Shown here in pieces: positions 24,800 to 32,575 of a stretch of 64,000 bases of DNA (within the stretch, counting starts at the first letter, position 1; each line of letters begins with the position of its first letter). The DNA lies in NCBI GenBank assembly GCA_035629775.1, contig DASPHG010000010.1, forward strand, positions 1-64,000. Reading direction: 5' to 3'. The DNA comes from DASPHG01 sp035629775 (lineage in GTDB: Bacteria; Actinomycetota; Thermoleophilia; Solirubrobacterales; Thermoleophilaceae). The translations under genes were made by a program, and so were the position numbers. The notes beneath the pieces were generated by a model, which was not told the DNA's origin, did not search any database, and saw only the letters and a program-made list of their open reading frames with translations.

Positions 24800-25201
24800 T
24801 TATGCGTCCACGTCGTCGAGCTCGCGCGCAAGCTGCTCGACGCGCGCCGCGATGTCGTCGCGGGTCGCGCGGACCTCCTCGACGGGCCGCCCTTTCGGGT
24901 CGGCCAGCTTCCAGTCGAGGTAGCGCTTGCCGGGAATGTAGGGGCACTCGTCCCCGCAGCCCATCGTGACTACGACATCCGCCTGTTCGGCAAGCTCTGT
25001 CGTCAGCCTCATCGGCTCGCGGTCTTCGAGGTCAATGCCGAGCTCGCGCATTACCTCGACCACCTCGGGGTGGACGCGCTCTCCCGGGGTCGTGCCGGCC
25101 GAGAGTGCCCGGTGGCGGCCGGCGGCCGCGCGCTCGAAGAGCGCCTGACTCATCTGCGAGCGCCCGGCGTTGTGGAGGCAGACGAAGAGCGCGGTCGCCA
25201 T
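24800..25201 (-). CDS. arsC: Arsenate reductase of the LMW-phosphatase fold
   Basis: 133 residues. The active site is FVCLHNAGRSQMSQALFE with the CX5R loop, and the redox cysteines lie in VVTMGCGDECPYIPGKRYLDW. It reduces arsenate to arsenite using a thiol partner, thioredoxin or mycothiol type. The ATG overlaps the arsM stop by one base (TGATG). Known family; which thiol is used cannot be told here. Confidence 0.93.
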   Translation of the reverse strand: MATALFVCLHNAGRSQMSQALFERAAAGRHRALSAGTTPGERVHPEVVEVMRELGIDLEDREPMRLTTELAEQADVVVTMGCGDECPYIPGKRYLDWKLADPKGRPVEEVRATRDDIAARVEQLARELDDVDA

Positions 25202-26064
25202 CAGGGCTTGCGCGCGCGAACGATCGCCGACGATGCATGCTCGTGCACGCGGTGCGTGGGGTTCACCTCGATGTCGGTCAGGCCGGCGTCGGCGAGCGCG
25301 GCGCGGAACTCGTCCTCGGTCAGCGCGCCGGCGATGCAGCCGGTCCATTGCGCCATGTCCGCGCGTGTCGCGTCATCCATTTCCGGGTCGGCGATGACGT
25401 CCGAGACGGCGAACCGGCCGCCCGAGCGCAGGACACGCGCGGTCTCTGTGATGACCCTGCGCTTGTCGGCGGCGAGATTGATGACGCAGTTCGAGATGAC
25501 GACATCAACGCTCTCGTCCGGAAGGGGGATCTCCTCGATGTAGCCCTTGATGAACTCGGCGTTTGTGATGCCCGCCCGAGCCGCGTTCCTGCGCGCGAGC
25601 TCCAGCATCTCGTCGGTCATGTCGAGGCCGATCACCCTGCCGGTCTCGCCTACGCGCTGTGCGCTGATGAGAACGTCGGCGCCTGCGCCCGAGCCCAGGT
25701 CGAGCACGGTCTCGCCCTTGCTGAGGGCAGCGACCGCGGTCGGCACACCGCAGCCGAGCGAAGCCTCGACGGCTCCGCCGGCGGCATCCGCCTCCTCGCC
25801 GTAGAGCGAGCCGCCGAATACGAGGTCTCCGCGTTCGTCCGTCAGTCCGACAGGGCCGCAGCCGCAGCCGCTCTCGGCGGGCGCGGCCGTCGCCGCTGCG
25901 GCGTAGCGCTCGCGAACGGTTTCACGGATGTCGTCGGGCTTGCCGGCGGCGCAGCCACAGCTACCTCCCGCCGCGGCGGTCCCGCAGCATGCGTCCTTGT
26001 CGCCGGGCTCGCAACAGGTCGCCTGCGCGGCCGGAGAACAGCAGGTCGTCGTCAGTTCAGCCAT
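25201..26064 (-). CDS. arsM: Arsenite methyltransferase with Cys-rich N-terminus
   Basis: 287 residues. The SAM site is VLDLGSGAGADVLISAQRVG, followed by LDMTDEMLELAR. The three cysteines needed for As(III) binding are in SLGCGVPTAV, VISNCVINLA and WTGCIAGAL. The first 38 residues carry eight cysteines (C8, C9, C17, C18, C26, C27, C36, C38) and GCGCG follows near residue 65, unlike most ArsM proteins. AAGGAG precedes ATG at 26064, which lies 13 bases inside arsR. It methylates arsenite, which aids detoxification or volatilisation. Confidence 0.93.
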   Translation of the reverse strand: MAELTTTCCSPAAQATCCEPGDKDACCGTAAAGGSCGCAAGKPDDIRETVRERYAAAATAAPAESGCGCGPVGLTDERGDLVFGGSLYGEEADAAGGAVEASLGCGVPTAVAALSKGETVLDLGSGAGADVLISAQRVGETGRVIGLDMTDEMLELARRNAARAGITNAEFIKGYIEEIPLPDESVDVVISNCVINLAADKRRVITETARVLRSGGRFAVSDVIADPEMDDATRADMAQWTGCIAGALTEDEFRAALADAGLTDIEVNPTHRVHEHASSAIVRARKP

Positions 26065-26405
26065 GCGGACAGCTCCTTCAGCGCCTCGGGTTGGACGTAG
26101 TAGTAGGCCCACAGGCCGCGCCGCTCGACGCCCACGATGCCGGCGTCCCGGAGCTTCTTCAGATGCTCAGAGAGCGTCGACTGCTTGATGTCGAACAGCG
26201 GCTGGAGTTCGCAGACGCACACCTCGCCCGCGTGCTTTCGCAGGACATCGACGAGCTGCAGGCGCGTCGGGTCGCCGAGGGCCTTGGCGACCGCCGCCAG
26301 CCGCTCGGCGCTCGCGCGGCTCACATCCGGGTGGACGAGGGGCTCGCAGCACGGCTCGCCGACGGGGCGCTTGGTCTTCGGCGCGAGCGCGAGCGTTTGG
26401 GGCAT
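26052..26405 (-). CDS. arsR: ArsR-family arsenic-responsive repressor
   Basis: 117 residues. Winged HTH: RLAAVAKALGDPTRLQLVDVL, QSTLSEHLKKLRDAGIV, RRGLWAYYYV. The arsenite site VCVCEL is at the start of helix 3 as in classical ArsR. A further CCEP lies at residues 19-22; the same CCEP appears in the N-terminus of ArsM. It is the first gene of arsRMC. Confidence 0.93.
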   Translation of the reverse strand: MPQTLALAPKTKRPVGEPCCEPLVHPDVSRASAERLAAVAKALGDPTRLQLVDVLRKHAGEVCVCELQPLFDIKQSTLSEHLKKLRDAGIVGVERRGLWAYYYVQPEALKELSAWLN

Positions 26406-26417
26406 GCACCGACGGTA
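26403..26417 (-). promoter_or_regulatory. -10 box TACCGT, leaderless start of arsR
   Basis: On the minus strand TACCGT (26417 to 26412) ends 6 bases before ATG at 26405. The -35 region would fall at about 26440-26435, inside the inverted repeat described next. Confidence 0.6.
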
Positions 26418-26424
26418 TCACATT

Positions 26425-26444
26425 ACATCGGCGTTCACCGATAT
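26425..26444. promoter_or_regulatory. Likely ArsR operator
   Basis: Inverted repeat ATCGG-N6-CCGAT (26427-26442) with AT-rich flanks, of the ArsR/SmtB operator type. It covers the predicted -35 region of arsR, so bound repressor would block RNA polymerase. It also lies 3 bases from the end of tRNA-Leu. Confidence 0.6.
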
Positions 26445-26446
26445 AG

Positions 26447-26529
26447 TGCCCGGAGTGGGATTCGAACCCACACGCCCCGAAGGGCTCTGGCTTTTAAGGC
26501 CATAGCGTCTGCCGTTCCGCCATCCGGGC
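26447..26529 (-). tRNA. tRNA-Leu (anticodon TAA)
   Basis: 83 bases without CCA. Acceptor GCCCGGA pairs with TCCGGGC, discriminator A. The anticodon loop CTTAAAA gives TAA. The long variable arm (AGCCCTTCGGGGCG) is a class II feature typical of Leu. The T-arm is GTGGGTTCGAATCCCAC. One A-G mismatch sits at the end of the anticodon stem. It lies 17 bases after the YihY-like gene on the same strand. Confidence 0.95.
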
Positions 26530-26546
26530 GGATCGAGTCTAGGCCG

Positions 26547-27449
26547 CTACCCGTCCGGCGGCTTCCGCTCCGGCAGCTGGAGCGTCTCCTCGGCCGGCAG
26601 GCCCGCCTCGAGTTCGCGCTGGCGCTCCAGCTCGGCGTCGAGCTCCGCGCCGAACAGGACGGCAAGGTTCGACAGCCACAGCCAGACCAGGAAGACCACC
26701 ACGCCGCCGAGTGACCCGTAGGTCTTGTCATACGAGCCGAAGTTGGCGACGTAGAAGGCGAATCCGGCGGACGCGGCCAGCCACAGGAGGACCGCCGCAA
26801 CCCCGCCCGGGGTCACCCAGCGGAACCGCGGCTGGCGCACGTTCGGCGCGACGTAGTACAGGACGGCGAACATCCCCATGACGACGACGACGATCACGGG
26901 CCACTTCGTTATCTCCCAGGCCGTGACCGCGGTGTCGCCGAGGCCGATCACGTCCCCGACCGAGCGTGCCAGCGGGCCGGTCACCACGATCGAGATCGCC
27001 ACGAGCGCGAGCAGCAGGACCATCCCGATCGTGATGACGATCTGGAGCGGTCGCCGGCTCCAGAAGGGCCTGCCCTCCTCGACCTCGTAGATGTCGTTGG
27101 CCGCGCGAATGAACGCGCCGATGTAGCCGGACGCCGACCAGACCGCGACGATCAGTCCGACGCCGAGCAGCGCGCCCGCACCGCCGTTCGACTTGACGAC
27201 GCCCTCGATCGGACCGCGGAAGGTGTCGACGGCCGATTCCGGGCCGAGGTCGCGAACGATCTCAAGCAGCGCGTCGGTCGTCTGGGGATGCTGCCCGGCG
27301 AGGCCGAGGATCGCGACGAACACGATCAGGCCGGGGAAGATCGCGAGGACCGCGTAGTAGGTGAGCGCGGCGGCCCAGTCCGTCAGGTTGTCCTCTCGGA
27401 GCTCGTGGATGCTGCGCTTGAGGGCCGGGGCCCAGCGGCGTGCCGGCAC
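26547..27449 (-). CDS. YihY/BrkB-family membrane protein
   Basis: 300 residues with about six membrane segments. Family marks: AALTYYAVLAIFPGLIVFVAILGL in the first segment, GYIGAFIRAANDIYEVEEGRPFW, VRQPRFRWVTPGGVAAVLLWLAAS, YDKTYGSLGGVVVFLVWLWLSNLAVLFGAELDAELER. Known members are often annotated as ribonuclease BN in error; the function is unsettled. I chose GTG at 27449 because TATCCA lies 6 bases upstream; GTG at 27476 would add 9 residues. Confidence 0.9.
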   Translation of the reverse strand: MPARRWAPALKRSIHELREDNLTDWAAALTYYAVLAIFPGLIVFVAILGLAGQHPQTTDALLEIVRDLGPESAVDTFRGPIEGVVKSNGGAGALLGVGLIVAVWSASGYIGAFIRAANDIYEVEEGRPFWSRRPLQIVITIGMVLLLALVAISIVVTGPLARSVGDVIGLGDTAVTAWEITKWPVIVVVVMGMFAVLYYVAPNVRQPRFRWVTPGGVAAVLLWLAASAGFAFYVANFGSYDKTYGSLGGVVVFLVWLWLSNLAVLFGAELDAELERQRELEAGLPAEETLQLPERKPPDG

Positions 27450-27461
27450 GGCGGGTGGATA
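27447..27461 (-). promoter_or_regulatory. -10 box TATCCA, leaderless start of YihY-like gene
   Basis: Minus-strand TATCCA (27461 to 27456) ends 6 bases before GTG at 27449. It lies back to back with the promoter of the next gene. Confidence 0.45.
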
Positions 27462-27479
27462 CCCGAGCGCGCGCACGGG

Positions 27480-27495
27480 TATACATCGCGGTGTG
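27480..27495 (+). promoter_or_regulatory. -10 box TATACA, leaderless start of DUF4235 gene
   Basis: TATACA at 27480-27485 ends 7 bases before GTG at 27493. No Shine-Dalgarno. Confidence 0.55.
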
Positions 27496-27768
27496 AAGTT
27501 CCTCTTCATGCCGATCTCGATTCTGGCCGGGCTCATAGCCGGGTTCGTCGGGAAGAAGCTCTTCAACCAGATCTGGGAGCTGATCGACGAGGAGGAGCCG
27601 CCGGACTCGAAGCACCTCGAGATCTCGTGGGCCAAGCTCATCGCGGCCGCGGCCGTCCAGGGCGCCATCTTTCGCGCCGTGAAGGAGGCAACGGACCACG
27701 GAACCCGCCGCGCGTTCATGGGCGTCACCGGCTCATGGCCCGGCGAGGAACGTCCCGAGCCCGAGTAG
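27493..27768 (+). CDS. DUF4235 small membrane protein
   Basis: 91 residues. KFLFMPISILAGLIAGFVGKKLFNQIWELIDEEEPP is characteristic of DUF4235, with one membrane segment at the start, and LIAAAAVQGAIFRAVKEATD forms a second weak one. The C-terminus ends in WPGEE. The family is common in Actinobacteria; function unknown. Divergent from the YihY-like gene. Confidence 0.82.
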   Translation: MKFLFMPISILAGLIAGFVGKKLFNQIWELIDEEEPPDSKHLEISWAKLIAAAAVQGAIFRAVKEATDHGTRRAFMGVTGSWPGEERPEPE

Positions 27769-27857
27769 GGACTGCTACTTGGCGCTATCGCGCTGATGTA
27801 GATTCCGGGCGCGCCCGGGGGGAAGGGTCGGACCACCGGCCACCGGCGCACCAGGAC

Positions 27858-27862
27858 GGAGG
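27858..27862 (+). promoter_or_regulatory. Ribosome binding site of first MCE gene
   Basis: GGAGG lies 8 bases before ATG at 27871. The MCE operon therefore has a leadered message. The 102-base gap upstream holds no clear promoter that I can name; TAGATT at 27799-27804 is the best -10 candidate. Confidence 0.6.
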
Positions 27863-27870
27863 AACTAGAG

Positions 27871-29322
27871 ATGCGATCGGTCAGCGGCTTCGGGCGCGCT
27901 GCCGCCTTGGCAGCGGTGGTGGCTGCGGGCATCCTCGTCGCGGTCCTCCTGTTCGGCGGCGGCGGCGCCGAGTACACCGTCCGCGCGACCTTCCTGAACG
28001 CCTCGCAGCTCGTCAACGGGAATTCCGTCCAGGTGGGCGGTGTGCGCATCGGCGCGGTGGACGGCATCGCGATCACCGACAACGGCCAGGCCGAGGTGAC
28101 CCTCAAGGTCGAGGATGAGTTCGCGCCGCTGCCGAACGGCACCCGCGCGGTCATCCGCCAGGCCTCCCAGTCCGGCATCGCCAACCGCTACGTGGATCTG
28201 CGGATCCCCGGACACGAGCTTCCGGCGGGCACGGGCGACGAGGCCCCCGTGATCGAGGACGCCGGCACGATCGCGGACGGCGGGACGATCGGCGTCGACG
28301 AGACGGAGACCGCGGTCGACCTCGACCAGCTGTTCAACTTGCTCGACCCGCCCACGCGGCGCAGCCTCCAGAAGTTCCTCGAGGGGAGCGCCAAGGTCTA
28401 CGCGGGTCGCGCGCGCGAGGCGAACCGCGGCTACCGCTACCTGAGCCCGTCGCTGTCGCGCAGCGCGCGGCTCTTCCGCGAGCTCAACCGCGACACGCCC
28501 GCGCTCGAGCACTTCATCGTGGACAGCGCCCGCCTGGTGACCGCGCTCGCCGACCGGCGCGACGACCTGGCGGCGCTCATCGGAAACCTGAACGCGACGA
28601 CGCGGGCGATCGGCGACGAGAAGGTCGCGCTCGCGAGCGCGATCCAGCAGCTGCCCGACTTCATGCGCCGGTCGAACTCCACGTTCGTGAACCTGCGCGC
28701 GGCGCTCGACGACGTCGAGCCGCTCGTGGACGCGTCGAAGCCCGTGGCGCGCAAGCTCGGGCCGTTTCTCGACGAGCTTCGCCCGTTCGCGAACGACGCC
28801 GCTCCGACCATCCGGGACCTCAGCGCGGTCGTCCGCCGTGACGGCGCGGGCAACGACCTGATCGAGCTGACCCGCACGTTCACGCCACTCGCCGACATCG
28901 CGGTGGACACGGCGGACCGAAACGGCGAGCGCCGCCGCGGATCGCTGGCCGAGAACGCGATCGCGACGCGCGACACCGCGCCGATCATCGCGTTCGGCGT
29001 TCCCTACACGCCCGACCTCTTCGGCTGGTTCGACGACTTCTCGACGACGGGCGCCGCCGACGCCGCGACCGGCATCTCGCGGACGCAGACCTACGTCAAC
29101 TTCTTCACACCGTCGACCGGCGGCCTCGGCGCCCCGCTGATCGGGCCGCTGCTCGAAACCCGCGGCGAGGTCTTCAAGCAGTTCACGAAGATCGATCAGC
29201 ACAAGCGCTGTCCGGGTGCGGCCGAGGCACCCGCCCCCGACGGCTCCAACGTCTTCAACGAGGACGAGCGCGAGATGCTCGACTGCCTCGAGGAGGACCG
29301 GGCGACGATCCCGAACGGATGA
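27871..29322 (+). CDS. MCE-family protein 1 of 6
   Basis: 483 residues. One membrane segment (about 10-28: AALAAVVAAGILVAVLLFGG), an MlaD/MCE domain (about 30-115: YTVRATFLNASQLVNGNSVQVGG, VRIGAVDGI) and a long helical region (about 150-360) as in MCE needle or tunnel subunits. The C-terminal part has the Cys pair KRCPGA and MLDC. MCE proteins form hexameric lipid-transport structures outside the membrane. The gene overlaps the next by 4 bases. Confidence 0.92.
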   Translation: MRSVSGFGRAAALAAVVAAGILVAVLLFGGGGAEYTVRATFLNASQLVNGNSVQVGGVRIGAVDGIAITDNGQAEVTLKVEDEFAPLPNGTRAVIRQASQSGIANRYVDLRIPGHELPAGTGDEAPVIEDAGTIADGGTIGVDETETAVDLDQLFNLLDPPTRRSLQKFLEGSAKVYAGRAREANRGYRYLSPSLSRSARLFRELNRDTPALEHFIVDSARLVTALADRRDDLAALIGNLNATTRAIGDEKVALASAIQQLPDFMRRSNSTFVNLRAALDDVEPLVDASKPVARKLGPFLDELRPFANDAAPTIRDLSAVVRRDGAGNDLIELTRTFTPLADIAVDTADRNGERRRGSLAENAIATRDTAPIIAFGVPYTPDLFGWFDDFSTTGAADAATGISRTQTYVNFFTPSTGGLGAPLIGPLLETRGEVFKQFTKIDQHKRCPGAAEAPAPDGSNVFNEDEREMLDCLEEDRATIPNG

Positions 29323-30980
29323 GACGGGTCCTCGCCATAACCGCCGTCGCCGGGGCCTGCGCCGCCGCGGTCGCGCTCACCGGCGCGTCCGATGAGGGCT
29401 CGAAGGGCAAGTCCTACTGGATCGAGTTCGACAACTCGTTCGGCCTCGTCGAGGGCGGCGATGTGAAGGTCGGGAACGTCCGCGCCGGCCAGACCACCGA
29501 GTTCAAGGTGGACGCGCAGGAGGGCGAGCGGCCCAAGGCGCTCGTCCGGGTCGAGATAACCGAGCCTGGGTTCGACTCCTTCCGAACCGACGCCGAGTGC
29601 CGGATCCGGCCGCAGTCGCTGATCGGCGAGTACTACGTCGACTGCGAGCCCGGCGCGGCGACGGAGGAGCTCGCCGACGGCGGCCGGGTCCCGGTCGGCC
29701 AGACCTCCTCGGTCGTCCCGGAAGACCTGCTGCGCAACGTCATGCGCCGTCCCTACCGCGAGCGCTTCCGGCTGATCCTCGCCGAGCTCGGGACCGGGCT
29801 GGCGGGACGGCCGGAAGACCTCCAGGAGGTCCTCAAGCGCGCTCACCCCGGCCTGCGCGAGACCAGCGAGGTGCTCGAGATCCTCGGCGACCAGAACCGG
29901 ATCATCCAGAACTTCATCACCGACTCGGACCAGGTGATCGCGTCGCTCGAGGAGCGGAAGGCGGACGTCGCGCGCTGGGTCGTCGAGGCCGGCGAGACGG
30001 CGGAGATCACCGCCACTCGCCGGACCGAGCTCGCGCGCCAGTTCGAGCTATTCCCGACCTTCCTCGACGAGCTCAAGCCGACGATGGTCGAGCTCGCGAA
30101 CCTCACCGACGAGCAGACCCCGCTCCTGCGCGACCTGCAGGCGGCCGCGCCGCACCTGGAGGAGACGTTCACCGAGCTCGGCCCGTTCGCCGACTCGTCG
30201 CTCGTGTCGTTCCGCTCGCTCGGCGAAACCGCCAAGGTGGGACGGGCCGCGCTCGACGAGTCCGAGGAGGAGATCGACGAGCTGCGCCGGCTCGCCGCCG
30301 ACGCCCCCGAGCTCGCCAAGCCGCTGCGTCAGTTCCTCGAGTCGATCGACGACCGCCGGCGCGCGCACGAGTACGACGTCCGCGCTGCGTCGTCCGACCC
30401 GCCCGCGCCGGACAAGACGCACTGCGAGGACGACTCGAAGTGCGGCTTCACCGGAATGGAGTCGGTCTTCAACTTCGTCTACTGGCAGACACTTTCGGTC
30501 AACCCGTTCGACGAGCTCGGCCACCTGCTGCGCTTCACGGTCACCGAGGAGGCGCCGTGCTCGCACCCGTTCACGGGCGGCGAGGACTTCGAGGCCGAGC
30601 GCGACCTCTACATGCAGTGCAACTCGTGGCTCGGCCCGAACCAGCCCGGTCTGACCGATCCCGATCCGACCGAGGGCGGGCAGGCCGCGCTCAATCGCGC
30701 CCGCGCGGCGGACATGGGTGTCGGCGTGGACCAGTCTGCGACCGATCACGGCGAGAACCAGCCGGAGGCGCCGCCGATCCCGGGCAAGAAGGACTGGTCG
30801 CAGCCCGAGTTCGCCCTGCCGCCGTCGCTTCAGAGCCTGCTCGACGCGCTCGAACCGGCGGCGATCCCGCGGCAGCGGCTGCCTGAGGTGGGCGACGTCC
30901 AGGAGCGCCTGCCGGACGTGGAAGGCCTCGCCCCCGAGGTGCGCCCCGAGACCATCCTCGACTACCTGCTCGCGCCATGA
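29319..30980 (+). CDS. MCE-family protein 2 of 6
   Basis: 553 residues: N-terminal membrane segment or uncleaved signal (VLAITAVAGACAAAVALTG), MCE domain (YWIEFDNSFGLVEGGDVKVGNVRAGQ, LIGEYYVDCEPG), long helical region (about 160-350), and a C-terminal domain with Cys in TLSVNPFDELG-adjacent CEDDSKCGF, APCSHPF and YMQCNSW. The ATG overlaps the previous TGA. Confidence 0.92.
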   Translation: MRRVLAITAVAGACAAAVALTGASDEGSKGKSYWIEFDNSFGLVEGGDVKVGNVRAGQTTEFKVDAQEGERPKALVRVEITEPGFDSFRTDAECRIRPQSLIGEYYVDCEPGAATEELADGGRVPVGQTSSVVPEDLLRNVMRRPYRERFRLILAELGTGLAGRPEDLQEVLKRAHPGLRETSEVLEILGDQNRIIQNFITDSDQVIASLEERKADVARWVVEAGETAEITATRRTELARQFELFPTFLDELKPTMVELANLTDEQTPLLRDLQAAAPHLEETFTELGPFADSSLVSFRSLGETAKVGRAALDESEEEIDELRRLAADAPELAKPLRQFLESIDDRRRAHEYDVRAASSDPPAPDKTHCEDDSKCGFTGMESVFNFVYWQTLSVNPFDELGHLLRFTVTEEAPCSHPFTGGEDFEAERDLYMQCNSWLGPNQPGLTDPDPTEGGQAALNRARAADMGVGVDQSATDHGENQPEAPPIPGKKDWSQPEFALPPSLQSLLDALEPAAIPRQRLPEVGDVQERLPDVEGLAPEVRPETILDYLLAP

Positions 30981-32575
30981 CCCGCCGCCCGTCAGCATCG
31001 ATCGTCGCGAGCCCGGTCCTTGTCGGGGCGGTCACCGTGCTGGTCGCGATCGTCGCGGTGTTCCTGGCGTACAACGCGAACCAGGGCCTCCCGTTCGTGC
31101 CGACCTACGACGTCAAGGTCGAGCTGCCGTCGGGATCCAACCTCGTCGCGGGGAACGAGGTCAGGATCGGCGGCTTCCGGGTGGGCGTCGTGGACGACAT
31201 CACGACCGCGACGCGCGACACCGCCGACCGCGAGAACGACGCGATCGCGATCGTCAGCATGAAGCTCGACGCGGTAGTGGACCCGCTCCCGGAGGACACG
31301 ACCGTGTTCGTCCGTCAACGTTCGGCGCTCGGGCTCAAGTACGTGGAGCTGACCCCGGGAGCCAGCGAGGCCGGCCTGGACGCCGGCGAGACGCTGCCGC
31401 TCGAGCAGGCGAGTGAGCCGGTCGAGTTCGATGACGTCTTCTCGACCTTCGACGAGCCGACCCGCGCCGGCTCGCGGGTCGCGCTCGAGGGGTTCGGTGA
31501 CGCGCTCGCCGGGCGCGGCGCGTCGCTCAACCGGGCGATCGAGGCGTTCCGGCCGCTCTTCGTCCATCTCCAGCCCGTCATGCGGAACCTCTCCGCGCCC
31601 GAGACCGAGCTCGACGAGTTCTTCCGCCAGCTCGGGGCCACCGCGCGCCAGGTCGCGCCGGTCGCCGACGTCCAGGCGCAGCTCTTCGTGAACATGGCCG
31701 ACACGTTCGACGCGTTCAGCAGGGACCCGGCGGCGCTCCAGGCGACGATCGAGAAGGCGGCGCCCACGATGGAGGTGGCGATCGAGTCGTTCCGGGTGCA
31801 GCGGCCGTTCCTCTCCGAGTTCGCCACCCTGTCGCGGGAGCTGCGCCCGGCCGCGCAGGAGCTGCCGCGCTCGCTGCCCGACCTGAACGACGCCCTCGTC
31901 GCCGGCCAGCCCGTCCTCCGCCGCAGCGTCGACCTGAACGAGCGCACCGCGGAGGTGTTCGAGTCGCTCGACGATCTGGCGGCCGAGCCGGACACGCTGC
32001 TGGCGCTCGCGAATGTCACGGACGCCGTGACGGTCACCCGGCCGCTCATCCAGTTCGTCGCGCCGTACCAGACGGTGTGCAACTACTGGAACACCTACTG
32101 GGGGCCGCTTGGCGAGCACCAGTCGGCCGAGACCGCGTTCGGCACCGTCGAGCAGGTCATCCTGAAGGAGGCACCGAACCGCACGCAGGACGACCTCTGG
32201 TCGAGCTCGGACAACGACCGGCCGATGGACATCCCGGCCGATCTCGATCCCGACACGGCGACGGACCCGACCGGCGCCCCACTGGTGTCGCTGCACGGGC
32301 AGCCGTACTCGGTCGCGGTCGACGCGCAGGGGAACGCGGACTGCCAGGTCGGCCAGTGGGGCTACCTCGAGGGGCCGCTCATCCCGAGCTACGGCCGCTA
32401 CCCGGCCGACCTCTCGGCGGGGAATCCCGCCGGTGACGGGACGTTCCTCGGCGGCGGAAGCCACCTCGTCCTCGACCGCGACATCCCCGGGAACCGCGGG
32501 CCGACGTGGGTCAACCGCGAGACGAAGGAGCTCGGCCCGCGGAGCATCAAGGACGTGGACAGGTGGCACCCGTGA
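30977..32575 (+). CDS. MCE-family protein 3 of 6
   Basis: 532 residues: membrane segment (VLVGAVTVLVAIVAVFLAYNA), MCE domain (YDVKVELPSGSNLVAGNEVRIGGFRVG, GLKYVELTPG), helical region (about 150-350), and a C-terminal globular part with YQTVCNYWNTYWGPLGEH and NADCQVGQWGYL. Coupled to its neighbours by 4-base overlaps. Confidence 0.92.
   Translation: MTRRPSASIVASPVLVGAVTVLVAIVAVFLAYNANQGLPFVPTYDVKVELPSGSNLVAGNEVRIGGFRVGVVDDITTATRDTADRENDAIAIVSMKLDAVVDPLPEDTTVFVRQRSALGLKYVELTPGASEAGLDAGETLPLEQASEPVEFDDVFSTFDEPTRAGSRVALEGFGDALAGRGASLNRAIEAFRPLFVHLQPVMRNLSAPETELDEFFRQLGATARQVAPVADVQAQLFVNMADTFDAFSRDPAALQATIEKAAPTMEVAIESFRVQRPFLSEFATLSRELRPAAQELPRSLPDLNDALVAGQPVLRRSVDLNERTAEVFESLDDLAAEPDTLLALANVTDAVTVTRPLIQFVAPYQTVCNYWNTYWGPLGEHQSAETAFGTVEQVILKEAPNRTQDDLWSSSDNDRPMDIPADLDPDTATDPTGAPLVSLHGQPYSVAVDAQGNADCQVGQWGYLEGPLIPSYGRYPADLSAGNPAGDGTFLGGGSHLVLDRDIPGNRGPTWVNRETKELGPRSIKDVDRWHP

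Noticed and set aside
26547..28184. A longer YihY-like protein beginning near 28184
   Set aside because: The extension is antisense to the DUF4235 and MCE genes and has no family match; the fold starts near GTG 27449.
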